From contig NZ_JACCFQ010000001.1 of NCBI RefSeq assembly GCF_013410215.1, forward strand, positions 682,001-746,000: DNA of 64,000 bases, given 5' to 3'. Below are positions 25,997 to 34,898 of the stretch, in pieces. The stretch comes from Nesterenkonia sandarakina. GTDB lineage: Bacteria; Actinomycetota; Actinomycetes; Actinomycetales; Micrococcaceae. Under the pieces are notes generated by a model. It was not told the origin of the DNA. It did not search any database and was given only the letters and a program-made list of their open reading frames with translations. Every line of letters begins with the position of its first letter. Within the stretch, counting starts at the first letter, position 1. A program made the translations under genes and the position numbers.

Positions 25997-26734
25997 ATGA
26001 GCCCAGACTCCTCTCCCCTGCCCACCTATCAGGACTCCGAGCTGCGCCGGGTGCTGTGCGTGGTGGCGCACCCTGACGACATGGAGTACGGCGGATCGGC
26101 CGCCGTCGCCCGCTGGACCGCGCGCGGCGCCGAGGTCTCCTATCTGCTGCTCACCGCTGGGGAAGCCGGGATGCGCAGCCGAGACCCCGAGGAGGCCGCG
26201 GAGATCCGCGCCGAGGAGCAGCGGCGGGCCTGTGAGCTGGTCGGCGTCTCCGACCTGGTGATCCTGGATCTCCCGGATGGGACGCTGGAACCCTCCCTGG
26301 ACGCCCGACGCCAGATCGCCCGGCGCATCCGGCAGCTGCGCCCCGAGGTGGTGCTGACCCAGACCTGGGAGCTCGAGGTGGCCTGGGGACTCAACCATGC
26401 CGATCACCGCGCGACCGGGCTCGCCACCCTCGACGCCGTCCGGGACGCCGATAATCCCTGGGTCTTTCGTGAGCTTCTCGAGCAGGAGCGGCTTGAGCCG
26501 TGGGCGGTGCGTGAGCTGCTGGTCTTCGGCTCGGCACCGACGCATGTGATTGACATCAGCGGGGAGCCGCTGCAGCAGGGCCTGGCCTCGCTGGAGGCTC
26601 ACGAGCAGTACCTTCAGGAGCTGGGAGGCGCCGCGGAGACCCGGCAGATGCTGGAGTCCATGGCTGCAGAGCAGGCGGCGGATCTGCCCGGAGTCGACCA
26701 TGCCCTCGGCGTGGCCGTGCACCAGATGAGCTGA
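25997..26734 (+). CDS. PIG-L/LmbE-family zinc deacetylase
   Basis: A 245-residue N-acetylglucosaminyl-type deacetylase. The zinc and base motif VVAHPDDMEYGG is at about 22-33, and the second histidine cluster NHADHRATG follows at about 133-141. Actinobacterial members include MshB and Mca of mycothiol metabolism. This one is shorter than MshB (about 300 residues), so a mycothiol role is only possible, not shown. It is transcribed divergently from the tad genes. Confidence 0.88.
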   Translation: MSPDSSPLPTYQDSELRRVLCVVAHPDDMEYGGSAAVARWTARGAEVSYLLLTAGEAGMRSRDPEEAAEIRAEEQRRACELVGVSDLVILDLPDGTLEPSLDARRQIARRIRQLRPEVVLTQTWELEVAWGLNHADHRATGLATLDAVRDADNPWVFRELLEQERLEPWAVRELLVFGSAPTHVIDISGEPLQQGLASLEAHEQYLQELGGAAETRQMLESMAAEQAADLPGVDHALGVAVHQMS

Positions 26735-26793
26735 CCTGCGACCCGGAAACCCGGACTCATCTGCAGCGGGAGAGCCCGCCTGGGCATCGGGAC

Positions 26794-27579
26794 CTAGAGC
26801 CCGGGCAGGTACTCCCCCGGGTCCACGCTGCGCTCGGGGTCCCAGGGCTGCTCCCAGCCCAGCCGGTTGAGCACCCGGTCCACCAGGATCCCCGTGAAGC
26901 CCCAGATCAGCGTGCCGTCCACGAGGAACGCCGGGGCCTTGAACACGGTTCCTGCGCGCCGCAGAACGGTCATCCGGCGATTCTCCGGCTCGACCAGGGC
27001 GTCCAGTCGCACGGTGAGCACCCGCTCGACCTCACCGGTCTGGGGCACCAGCGCACCGGTGTGTCCGGTCATGCCGATCACCGGTGTCACCATGAAGCCG
27101 CTGATCGGCACCGGAGCCGGCGGGAGCGAGCCCAAGACCCGGACCCGGGCGGGGTCCAGGCCCACCTCTTCCTGAGCCTCGCGCAGTGCCGCGGCGGTCG
27201 GATCGCGATCGAACTTCTCCTGCGCCCCGCCGGGGAAGGAGATCTGCCCGGGGTGCTTCTTCAGCCCCGGGGAGCGTTCGGTCAGCAGCAGGTGCGCCTG
27301 GTCTTCGTCGGGGGTGGGGGCGCAGAAGAGCATCAGCACCGCGGCCTGCCGGGCGTTCTCCATACCTGCCGGAGTCTTCTTCGGGGGCACGGTGATCGGG
27401 CGCGGATTCCACCAGCCGCCGGAGCTTGAGGATTCCGGATGCGTGCTCGCGTACTCGCGCCCCTGCTGCAGCAGGGCCTCGAGCCGGGTCGGGACCGCGG
27501 CGCCGGTCAGCGAGAACTCCGCAGGGACTCCCCCGCCGAGCACATCGGGTCCCTGCCGCGCGGCCTCGGCATCACGCAC
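26794..27579 (-). CDS. Nudix hydrolase, CoA pyrophosphatase-like
   Basis: 261 residues. The Nudix box GG-X5-D-X5-AALREAQEEVGL lies at about 116-140 and is preceded by SPGLKKHPGQISFPGG, which is characteristic of CoA-ases. Expected to split CoA or oxidised CoA into phosphopantetheine and 3',5'-ADP. The GTG start overlaps the nth stop by 8 nt, so it is coupled to nth. Confidence 0.87.
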   Translation of the reverse strand: MRDAEAARQGPDVLGGGVPAEFSLTGAAVPTRLEALLQQGREYASTHPESSSSGGWWNPRPITVPPKKTPAGMENARQAAVLMLFCAPTPDEDQAHLLLTERSPGLKKHPGQISFPGGAQEKFDRDPTAAALREAQEEVGLDPARVRVLGSLPPAPVPISGFMVTPVIGMTGHTGALVPQTGEVERVLTVRLDALVEPENRRMTVLRRAGTVFKAPAFLVDGTLIWGFTGILVDRVLNRLGWEQPWDPERSVDPGEYLPGL

Positions 27580-28354
27580 TGAGCGGGTATCCCTGCGCGC
27601 GCAGCTCCCGGCGGGTGTGCCCGGCCTGCATCTTCGCCAGCAGCTCCTCGCGCCCCGGGGCCAGCTCGTACTTCAACAGGGTGGCCGCCGTCTCCGGATC
27701 GACCTCCCCGGCGCCGAAGGACGGACACAGCGAGGCGATCGGGCAGGCTCCGCAGGCAGGGCGCCGGGCATGACAGATCCGCCGCCCATGGAAGACCAGT
27801 CGGTGGGACAGGTCGGTCCAGTCGCGCCGCTCGAAGAGCTCGGCCACCTCCTGCTCCACCTTCACCGGGTCCTGCTGCTGGGTCATCCCCAGCCGGCGGG
27901 CGAGCCGGCCGAAGTGCGTGTCCACGGTGAGTCCCGGTTTGCCGAAGGCGTCCCCGAGCACCACGAACGCGGTCTTGCGCCCGACCCCGGGCAGCTTGAC
28001 CAGCGCGTCCAGGGAACCGGGCACCTCGCCGTCGTGCTCGGTGACCAACGCGTTGCAGAGCCCCAGCAGCGAGCGGGTCTTGGCCCGGTAGAAGCCCGTG
28101 GACCGGATGACCTCGGCCAGTTCATCCTCCTCGGCGTGGGCCATGGCGTGGGCGTCGGGCCAGCGGCGGAAGAGCTCCGGGGTGATCGTATTGACCCGCA
28201 CATCGGTGGTCTGCGCGGAGAGCACCGTGGCGACCAGCAGCTCGAAGGCGTTGCTGAAGTCCAGCTCGGCCACGGCGTAGGAGTAGACCTCCCCCAGGAC
28301 ACGATTGATCCGGCGCACGCGGCGCTTCTTCCCCAGCAGGGTCTCTTGACTCAT
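27572..28354 (-). CDS. nth: Endonuclease III
   Basis: A 260-residue DNA glycosylase/AP lyase that removes oxidised pyrimidines. It has the helix-hairpin-helix LPGVGRKTA with its catalytic Lys, the catalytic Asp in VDTHFGR, and a [4Fe-4S] loop C-X6-C-X2-C-X5-C (CHARRPACGACPIASLC). The C-terminal ~35 residues extend past the E. coli enzyme. The ATG at 28354 is 8 nt after a TAGAAT -10 box (minus strand, 28363-28368), so it is probably leaderless. Frames reaching 28501 cross into the acs promoter and are rejected. Confidence 0.95.
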   Translation of the reverse strand: MSQETLLGKKRRVRRINRVLGEVYSYAVAELDFSNAFELLVATVLSAQTTDVRVNTITPELFRRWPDAHAMAHAEEDELAEVIRSTGFYRAKTRSLLGLCNALVTEHDGEVPGSLDALVKLPGVGRKTAFVVLGDAFGKPGLTVDTHFGRLARRLGMTQQQDPVKVEQEVAELFERRDWTDLSHRLVFHGRRICHARRPACGACPIASLCPSFGAGEVDPETAATLLKYELAPGREELLAKMQAGHTRRELRAQGYPLSA

Positions 28355-28431
28355 CGCAGACCATTCTACGAAAGCCTCATGGGTGCGTCCGCTATGTGAT
28401 ATCCACCTCAGACCTGGCGGCCCGGAAGATG

Positions 28432-28450
28432 TATTGTGAGCGGGAACACA
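28432..28450 (+). promoter_or_regulatory. acs promoter with CRP/GlxR-like operator
   Basis: TGTGA-N6-ACACA (28435-28450) matches the CRP/GlxR consensus TGTGA-N6-TCACA at 9 of 10 bases. It overlaps a possible -10 box TATTGT (28432-28437), an arrangement expected for repression. A second half-site TGTGA lies at 28395-28399. A Crp/GlxR-family gene is in the window at 40319-40996. Confidence 0.5.
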
Positions 28451-28472
28451 GGAGTATCCAAGGAGGAGCCGC

Positions 28473-30485
28473 ATGACCCAGAATCCCCAGCAAGAGAACA
28501 AATTGGACTCGATGCAGAAATCGGGTCAGGTATTCCCCCCGAGCGAGACTTTTGCGAAGAACGCCGTGGCCACCCAGGACCGGTATGACAGCGCAGCCAA
28601 GGATCGACTGGGCTACTGGGCCGAGCAGGCCCGCTCCGTGCTCAGCTGGGACAAGGACTTCACCGAGGTGCTGGACTGGTCCGAGGCCCCGGTGGCCAAA
28701 TGGTTCGTCGGCGGCGAGGTGAACGCGGCCTACAACGCAGTGGACCGCCACGTCGAGGCCGGCCACGGCAGCCGCGTCGCGCTGCACTTCGAGGGCGAGC
28801 CCGGAGATTCCCGCAGCATCACCTACCAGGAGCTGGCCGACGACGTCGCCCGCGCCTCCAACGCCTTCGAGTCCCTGGGCCTCACCAAGGGTGACCGGGT
28901 GGCCATCTACATGCCCATGATCCCCGAGACCATCGTGACCATGCTGGCCTGCGCCCGCATCGGCGCCATCCACTCCGTGGTCTTCGGCGGGTTCTCCTCC
29001 GATGCGCTGCGCTCCCGCGTGGACGACGCCGAGGCGAAGCTCGTGGTCACCGCCGACGGCTCCTACCGCCGCGGCAAGCCCTCCACCCTGAAGCCAGCCG
29101 TCGACGACGCGCTCGCCGAGCCCGGACACACCGTGGAGCACGTGATCGTGGTCAAGCGCAACGGTGAGGAGGTCGCGTTCAACGAGGACCTCGACGTCTG
29201 GTGGCACGATGTAGTGCCGCAGCAGTCCACCGAGCACTCCTATGTGGCACACGACTCCGAGCACCCGCTGTTCATCCTCTACACCTCCGGGACCACCGGG
29301 AAGCCCAAGGGCATCCTGCACACCACCGGCGGCTACCTGACCCAGACCGCGGTGACCCACCGAGACAGCTTCGACCTGCGTCCAGAGACCGATGTCTACT
29401 GGTGCACCGCCGACGTCGGCTGGGTCACCGGGCACTCGTACATCGTCTACGGCCCGCTGGTCAACGGCTCCACCCAGGTGATCTACGAAGGCACCCCCGA
29501 CTCCCCGCATAAGGGGCGGCTCTGGGAGATAGTGCAGAAGTACGGCGTCACGCAGTTCTACACCGCGCCGACGCTGATCCGCACCTGCATGAAATGGGGC
29601 CGGGAGATCCCGGACCAGTTCGATCTCTCCACGCTGCGCGTGCTCGGCACCGTGGGCGAGGCGATCAACCCCGAGGCGTGGCTGTGGTTCCGCGACGTGA
29701 TCGGCGCGAACAACGGCGTCGGCAAGGACCCCAAGACGGAGCCCGCCCCGATCGTGGACACCTGGTGGCAGACCGAGACCGGGGCGCATATGATCGCGCC
29801 GCTGCCCGGTGTGATCGCCACCAAGCCGGGCTCCGCGCAGACCCCGGTCCCGGGGATCTCGATCGGCATCGTCGATGAGATGGGCACACCCCTTGAGAAG
29901 GGCGAGGCCGGGCTGCTGGTCATCAAGGAGCCCTGGCCGGCCATGCTGCGCGGGATCTGGAAGAACCCGGAGCGCTACCAGGAGACCTACTGGTCCCGCT
30001 TCGGTGACGTCTACTTCGCCGGCGACGGCGCGCGCACCGATGAGGACGGCGACGTCTGGCTCATGGGTCGCGTGGACGACGTCATGAACGTCTCCGGACA
30101 CCGGCTCTCCACCACCGAGATCGAATCGGCCCTGGTCTCCCACCCCTCGGTGGCCGAGGCCGCCGTCGTCGGAGCCAAGGACGCGACCACCGGCGAAGCC
30201 GTCGTGGCGTTCGTGATCCTGCGCGGCGACGCCGAGGGAGGCGATAAGGAGCAGATGGAGCAGGACCTCCGCGCCCATGTGGGCAAGGAGATCGGCCCGA
30301 TCGCCAAGCCGCGCAACGTGCTGGTGGTCCCTGAGCTGCCGAAGACCCGCTCGGGCAAGATCATGCGGCGGCTGCTCAAGGACGTGGCCGAGGGCCGGGA
30401 GGCCGGCGACGCCTCCACCCTGGCTGATCCGACGGTGATGCTGCAGATCGCAGAGGACATGCGCGCCAAGCACGGCGCGTCCTAG
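28473..30485 (+). CDS. acs: Acetyl-CoA synthetase
   Basis: A 670-residue acetate:CoA ligase (AMP-forming). The P-loop-like TSGTTGKPKG is at about 272-281, followed by the acetate-pocket WWQTETGAHM and the acetylatable lysine in RSGKIMRR near 630. It activates scavenged acetate for the TCA cycle and lipid synthesis. A strong Shine-Dalgarno AAGGAGG sits 7 nt before the ATG. No Pat or CobB modifying enzymes are in view. Confidence 0.97.
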   Translation: MTQNPQQENKLDSMQKSGQVFPPSETFAKNAVATQDRYDSAAKDRLGYWAEQARSVLSWDKDFTEVLDWSEAPVAKWFVGGEVNAAYNAVDRHVEAGHGSRVALHFEGEPGDSRSITYQELADDVARASNAFESLGLTKGDRVAIYMPMIPETIVTMLACARIGAIHSVVFGGFSSDALRSRVDDAEAKLVVTADGSYRRGKPSTLKPAVDDALAEPGHTVEHVIVVKRNGEEVAFNEDLDVWWHDVVPQQSTEHSYVAHDSEHPLFILYTSGTTGKPKGILHTTGGYLTQTAVTHRDSFDLRPETDVYWCTADVGWVTGHSYIVYGPLVNGSTQVIYEGTPDSPHKGRLWEIVQKYGVTQFYTAPTLIRTCMKWGREIPDQFDLSTLRVLGTVGEAINPEAWLWFRDVIGANNGVGKDPKTEPAPIVDTWWQTETGAHMIAPLPGVIATKPGSAQTPVPGISIGIVDEMGTPLEKGEAGLLVIKEPWPAMLRGIWKNPERYQETYWSRFGDVYFAGDGARTDEDGDVWLMGRVDDVMNVSGHRLSTTEIESALVSHPSVAEAAVVGAKDATTGEAVVAFVILRGDAEGGDKEQMEQDLRAHVGKEIGPIAKPRNVLVVPELPKTRSGKIMRRLLKDVAEGREAGDASTLADPTVMLQIAEDMRAKHGAS

Positions 30486-30509
30486 CTCCACCGGGTCTCC
30501 CCACCTCGT

Positions 30510-30577
30510 TGAGGGGCGGATTCTCCGGGCATTCTGACCCCTCAAGGGGATGAGATGCTCGCAGAATCCGCCCCTCA
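30510..30577. repeat. Extragenic palindromic element after acs
   Basis: TGAGGGGCGGATTCT (30510-30524) and its exact complement (30563-30577) enclose 38 nt. That spacer holds an inner CCCCT/AGGGG hairpin (about 30538-30549). The right arm TCCGCCCCTCAGCG recurs after purM at 52141. It could act as a terminator for acs or be a REP-type repeat. Confidence 0.7.
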
Positions 30578-30605
30578 GCGCGTGGTGGGGGCTTCTGCGG
30601 GCCGG

Positions 30606-30611
30606 TAAAGT
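30606..30611 (+). promoter_or_regulatory. -10 box of leaderless aroQ
   Basis: TAAAGT, six bases before the ATG at 30618. Confidence 0.5.
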
Positions 30612-30617
30612 GTGTCC

Positions 30618-31070
30618 ATGCCCACTGAGACTCCCCGCCTGCTGATCATCAACGGCCCCAACCTGAACCTGCTGGGCACCCGTGAGCCGGGGATCTACGG
30701 GGCCTCCACACTGGCCGACGTCGAGCAGCTGTGCCGGGAATCGGCCTCCGCGCTCGGCTTCGAGGCCGAGCTGCTGCAGTCCAACCATGAGGGCGTCATC
30801 ATCGACGCGATCCAGGCTGCCAGGAACAACGCGGTGGGCATCGTGATCAACCCCGCGGCCTACACCCACACCTCGGTGGCCATCGCCGATGCGCTGCGCG
30901 CGGTGGAGCTTCCCGTGGTGGAGGTGCACCTCTCCAACGTGCACTCCCGGGAGGAGTTCCGCCGGCACTCCTACGTCTCCCCCGCCGCGGTCGCGGTGAT
31001 CGCCGGCGCCGGGATCAACGGCTACCGCTACGCGGTGGATCACCTGGCCTCGCTGCTGCGCGAAGACTGA
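30618..31070 (+). CDS. aroQ: 3-dehydroquinate dehydratase, type II
   Basis: A 150-residue dodecamer-forming shikimate-pathway enzyme. [17 protein letters not shown] contains the catalytic Tyr and Arg, NPAAYTHTS the substrate loop, and [14 protein letters not shown] the catalytic His. The length is normal for the family. The ATG at 30618 is preferred to an in-frame GTG at 30612 because it sits exactly 6 nt after the -10 box. It is the only shikimate gene in the window. Confidence 0.96.
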   Translation: MPTETPRLLIINGPNLNLLGTREPGIYGASTLADVEQLCRESASALGFEAELLQSNHEGVIIDAIQAARNNAVGIVINPAAYTHTSVAIADALRAVELPVVEVHLSNVHSREEFRRHSYVSPAAVAVIAGAGINGYRYAVDHLASLLRED

Positions 31071-31093
31071 GCTGCTGCTCGAGAGCTGAGTGC

Positions 31094-33010
31094 TCAGCTG
31101 CCCATGGAGCTGCGCCACGCGGCGTCGAGCTTGGCGTAGTAGCCGCCCTGGGCCGCCAGATCTGCGGGAGCCCCGTCCTCGACCACCCGGCCGTCGTCGA
31201 TCACCAGGACCCGGTCGGCGATCGCCACTGTGGAGAGCCGGTGCGCGATGATCAGCGCGGTGCGGTTGCCCAGCAGCCGCTCCAGCCCCTGCTGCACCAG
31301 CGCCTCGCTGGGCAGGTCCAGCGAAGAGGTCGCCTCATCGAGGATCAGCACCGCCGGGTCGGCGAGGAAGGCGCGGGCGAAGGAGATCAGCTGGCGCTGA
31401 CCGGCTGAGAGCCGACCGCCGCGCTTGTTCACATCGGTGTCGTAGCCCTCGGGAAGGTCCATGATCAGCTCGTGACATCCCACGGCCCTGGCCGCGGCGA
31501 TGATCTCTGACTCGGTGGCCTCCGGGCGGCCCAGCGCGATGTTGCCCCGGATGGTCCCGGAGAAGAGGAACGCCTCCTGGGTCACCATCGCCACGTGCCG
31601 GTGGTGATCGGCCACGGAGAGGTCTCGCAGGTCCACGCCGTCCAGGCTGACCGAACCGTCGCTGACATCGTAGAAACGCGCCAGCAGCTTGGCCAGGGTG
31701 GACTTCCCCGCCCCGGTGCGCCCCACCACGGCCACCGTCTGACCGGCGGGGATACGCAGGTCCAGGGCATGGAGCACCTCGGGGCCATCCTCGGAGTACC
31801 GGAAGGTGGCCTGGGCGAACTCTAAGTCTCCGCGGGCGGAGGGAAGGCGTCGCGGGTGCTGCGCCTCGGTGACTGTGGGGCTCTCCTCGAGCAGCCCGGA
31901 GACCTTCTCCAGCGCCGCGGTGGCGGACTGCAGGGAGTTGTAGAACATCGCGATCATGTCCAGCGGCTGGAATACCCGCTTGCTGGCCAGCACCAGGGCC
32001 ACGAGCACCCCGATGCCCAGATCCCCTTCCAGCACCCGGTATCCGCCCCACAGCAGCACCACGGTGACCGTGACGTTGCCGATGAGCATCAGCGAGGGCT
32101 GCAGCACGCCGAAGAGCGAGATCGAGCGGACCATGTCATCGCGGTAGTCAGCCGCCAGGCGGCGGTACTGCCGGGACCGGGAGTCCTCCCGGCGGAACGC
32201 CTGCACGGCGCGGATGCCGGTCATGGACTCCACGAAGTGCACGATCATCCTCGCCGAGGACACCCGGGTGCGCCGGTAGGCCACCTCGGAGTTGCGCTGG
32301 TACCAGCGGGCGAGCACCGTGATCGGGATCAGCGCCGCCACCAGGACCAGCCCGGAGCGGAAGTCCATGATCCAGATGGTCACGGCGGTGAAGAACATGA
32401 ACATCACGCCTTGGACCAGCGAGTTGACCCCGCCGTCGAGCAGCTCGCGCAGCGACTCCAGGTCCGAGGTCTGCCGCGAGATCACCTTCCCGGAGGTGTA
32501 GTCCTCATGGAAGTCCAGGCTCAGCGCCTGGGTCTTGCGGAAGACCTCCCCGCGCAGCGTGAAGAGCATCTGCTGCGAGGCCTCGGCGGTCATCCGGGTG
32601 TAGTGGAAGATCAGCACCCCTGCGGTGACCGCGCAGGCGATGTAGGACAGTCCCGGCAGCCACATCCCGGAGCTGTCCCCCTCGGTCATCCTGGGCAGCC
32701 CCCAGTCGATGGCCCAGGCGACGATCAGCGGGATCGAGGCCTGCGCGGCCTGGGCGATCACCACGAACAGCGCGGTGATCAGCAGCTTGCGCCGGACCCC
32801 GACGGAGAGCTGGACCAACAGCCTCCAGGAGCGGTGTCGGATGAATCCGCGCTCCTGCTTGTCCAGCTGGATCTGCTCCTCACCGGCGGTGCCGCGCAGG
32901 TGCGCGAAACGATCCGACTCCGGGTCACCGGACTGCGCGGGAGCCTCACTGAGCCCGGGCAGGCTCCGAGGTTCTTCGCTCTTGCGGGTCTGGCGGCTGG
33001 ACTCACTCAT
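31094..33010 (-). CDS. ABC exporter half-transporter, catalytic partner
   Basis: 638 residues: six transmembrane helices (about 70-350) and an ABC ATPase domain. Walker A GRTGAGKST and Walker B VLILDEATSSLD with the catalytic Glu are intact, but the signature is LSAGQRQ instead of LSGGQ. It pairs with the upstream gene, which it overlaps by 8 nt, in a heterodimer of the multidrug/lipid exporter type. Its Walker motifs, with the partner's normal signature, make the competent ATP site. Confidence 0.93.
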   Translation of the reverse strand: MSESSRQTRKSEEPRSLPGLSEAPAQSGDPESDRFAHLRGTAGEEQIQLDKQERGFIRHRSWRLLVQLSVGVRRKLLITALFVVIAQAAQASIPLIVAWAIDWGLPRMTEGDSSGMWLPGLSYIACAVTAGVLIFHYTRMTAEASQQMLFTLRGEVFRKTQALSLDFHEDYTSGKVISRQTSDLESLRELLDGGVNSLVQGVMFMFFTAVTIWIMDFRSGLVLVAALIPITVLARWYQRNSEVAYRRTRVSSARMIVHFVESMTGIRAVQAFRREDSRSRQYRRLAADYRDDMVRSISLFGVLQPSLMLIGNVTVTVVLLWGGYRVLEGDLGIGVLVALVLASKRVFQPLDMIAMFYNSLQSATAALEKVSGLLEESPTVTEAQHPRRLPSARGDLEFAQATFRYSEDGPEVLHALDLRIPAGQTVAVVGRTGAGKSTLAKLLARFYDVSDGSVSLDGVDLRDLSVADHHRHVAMVTQEAFLFSGTIRGNIALGRPEATESEIIAAARAVGCHELIMDLPEGYDTDVNKRGGRLSAGQRQLISFARAFLADPAVLILDEATSSLDLPSEALVQQGLERLLGNRTALIIAHRLSTVAIADRVLVIDDGRVVEDGAPADLAAQGGYYAKLDAAWRSSMGS

Positions 33011-34886
33011 GGCTGAGCACCTCTTCGGCACTGACGGGGCGGATGCTCGCGCTCATGACCTCGCGGTAGGCGGTGCTGCGCTCCAGGAGTTCGGCGTGGG
33101 TGCCGACGTCGCTGATCCGGCCGTGCTCCAGCAGCGCCACCCGGTCGGCCATCGCCACGGTGGAGGGACGGTGCGCGACGATCAACGTGGTGGTCCGGTG
33201 CAGCACCTCGCGGAGCCGGTGGGTCACGGCCTCCTCGGTGCGCACGTCCAGGGCGGAGAGCGGGTCATCGAGCAGCAGCACCGAGGGTGCGGCGGCGATG
33301 GCACGGGCCAGTGCCAGACGCTGGCGCTGACCGCCGGAGAGGCTCAGCCCCTCCTCCCCGACCGGGGTGTCGACGCCCTGGGGCAGGGTCTCGACGAACT
33401 CGGCGTCGGCGGTGAGCAGCGTGCGGCGCAGCACCTCCTCGAGCTCCTCCGGAGCGGGGGCCGCGTCGCGGTGCGGGTCCTGGGGATCGTCCACGTCGCG
33501 CAGATGGGAGGTGCCCAGCAGCACGTTGGACTTCACCGAGGTGGAGAACAGGATCGGGTCCTCGAAGGCCACCCCGATCCGGGAACGCAGATCCGCCAGG
33601 CTGAAGTCCTTCACGTCGACACCGTCGATCCGGATGGCACCGCCGGTGGCCTCGTAGAGTCGGGGGATCAGGTTCAGCAGCGTGGAGGTCCCTCCACCGG
33701 TGGCGGAGACCAGGGCCATGGTCTCTCCGGGTCGCACGTGCAGGGTGACCCCGTTGATCAGGTCACGCTCCCCGGTCTTGGTGTCCGGGTAGCGGAAGTG
33801 CACGTCGTCGAGTTCGAGCAGTCCGCGCTCCGGGGCGCGGACCGGCGAGGCCGGGGACGTGATCTCGGTGCGGGTGTCCATGACGTCGACGTGCCGGTCG
33901 ATGGCGGTCTTCGCGGTGAAGGTCATGCCCAGCATCATGCCCACGCCTTCGATGGGGCCCTTGAGCACGGCGGCGGTGGCGAAGAACGCGGCCAGTGCGC
34001 CGACGCTGACCCCGGTGCTCTCCTGGTTGGCGACCTGCCAGAGTCCGATCAGCAGGCACAGTCCCAGGATCCCTTCGGGCAGGATCACCATGGCCATCAG
34101 GAACTTCGCCAGGGTGCGGGCCTTGGAGACCTCGAGGTCGCGCAGCTCATCGGCCTCTTCGGTGAAGCCCTGCAGCGCGTGGTCGCCGCGGCCAAAGGCC
34201 TTCAGGACCCGGATGCCGTGGACGGACTCCTCCACCTTGGTGGCCACGTCTCCGGCCTGGTCCTGGGAGGCACGCGAGTAGTGCACGAACTTCTGCCGGA
34301 ATCTCGGTCCGATGATCATGATCGGCAGCGCGGCGCCGAGGAACACCACGGCCAGCAGCGGGGAGAGCGTGGCCATCAGGGTGAAGCCGACCACCAGGCT
34401 GACCACCGAGGTGATCAGCATCAGCGAGCCGAAGGCGAACCAGCGGCGCAGCAGGTTCAGGTCTGCGATGGCGCGGGACTGCAGCTGCCCGGCGCCCCAG
34501 GCGGCGTGGAAGGAGGCGGAGAGGTCCTGGAGCTTGTCGAAGAGCCCGGTGCGCATCGAGGTCTCCGCATCCGAGGCCGGGGGGATCACGAAGAACCGGC
34601 GCAGATAGACCAGCCCGGCCTCCAGGATGCCCAGACCGAGGATCACCGCGCCGGCGGCCCACACCGCGCTGACCTGGGCGCCGTCGTCGAGCAGTGAGTT
34701 GACCAGGACCTGGAGCACCTGAGGGATGGACAGCGCGACGACGCCGGCGCCGATCGCCGCGATCAACCCCAGGGTCCAACGCAGCTTCAGACCCTCGAGG
34801 TAGGGCCCTAACCGCGCAAGCGACTGGAAGAGCGTACGACGGCCCCCGTCGGTCTCAGCCTTCTCCACCCCGGTCGCTCGTTGCAT
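33003..34886 (-). CDS. ABC exporter half-transporter, degenerate ATP-site partner
   Basis: 627 residues with six helices and an ABC domain. Walker A reads SATGGGTST, so the phosphate-binding Lys is replaced by Thr. Walker B ends LLLDD, so the catalytic Glu is Asp. The signature LSLSGGQRQRL is intact. It therefore supplies the non-hydrolytic site of a heterodimer, with the partner's altered LSAGQ completing that site. Loss of the Walker A Lys is a stronger degeneration than usual. A TAGGTT -10-like box lies shortly upstream of the ATG at 34886. The substrate is unknown. Confidence 0.93.
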   Translation of the reverse strand: MQRATGVEKAETDGGRRTLFQSLARLGPYLEGLKLRWTLGLIAAIGAGVVALSIPQVLQVLVNSLLDDGAQVSAVWAAGAVILGLGILEAGLVYLRRFFVIPPASDAETSMRTGLFDKLQDLSASFHAAWGAGQLQSRAIADLNLLRRWFAFGSLMLITSVVSLVVGFTLMATLSPLLAVVFLGAALPIMIIGPRFRQKFVHYSRASQDQAGDVATKVEESVHGIRVLKAFGRGDHALQGFTEEADELRDLEVSKARTLAKFLMAMVILPEGILGLCLLIGLWQVANQESTGVSVGALAAFFATAAVLKGPIEGVGMMLGMTFTAKTAIDRHVDVMDTRTEITSPASPVRAPERGLLELDDVHFRYPDTKTGERDLINGVTLHVRPGETMALVSATGGGTSTLLNLIPRLYEATGGAIRIDGVDVKDFSLADLRSRIGVAFEDPILFSTSVKSNVLLGTSHLRDVDDPQDPHRDAAPAPEELEEVLRRTLLTADAEFVETLPQGVDTPVGEEGLSLSGGQRQRLALARAIAAAPSVLLLDDPLSALDVRTEEAVTHRLREVLHRTTTLIVAHRPSTVAMADRVALLEHGRISDVGTHAELLERSTAYREVMSASIRPVSAEEVLSHE

Positions 34887-34898
34887 CAAGCAACTAAC

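Noticed and set aside
28392-31118. A 908-codon minus-strand frame opposite acs and aroQ
   Set aside because: It is the antisense of two confidently identified genes, with composition typical of GC-rich shadow frames.
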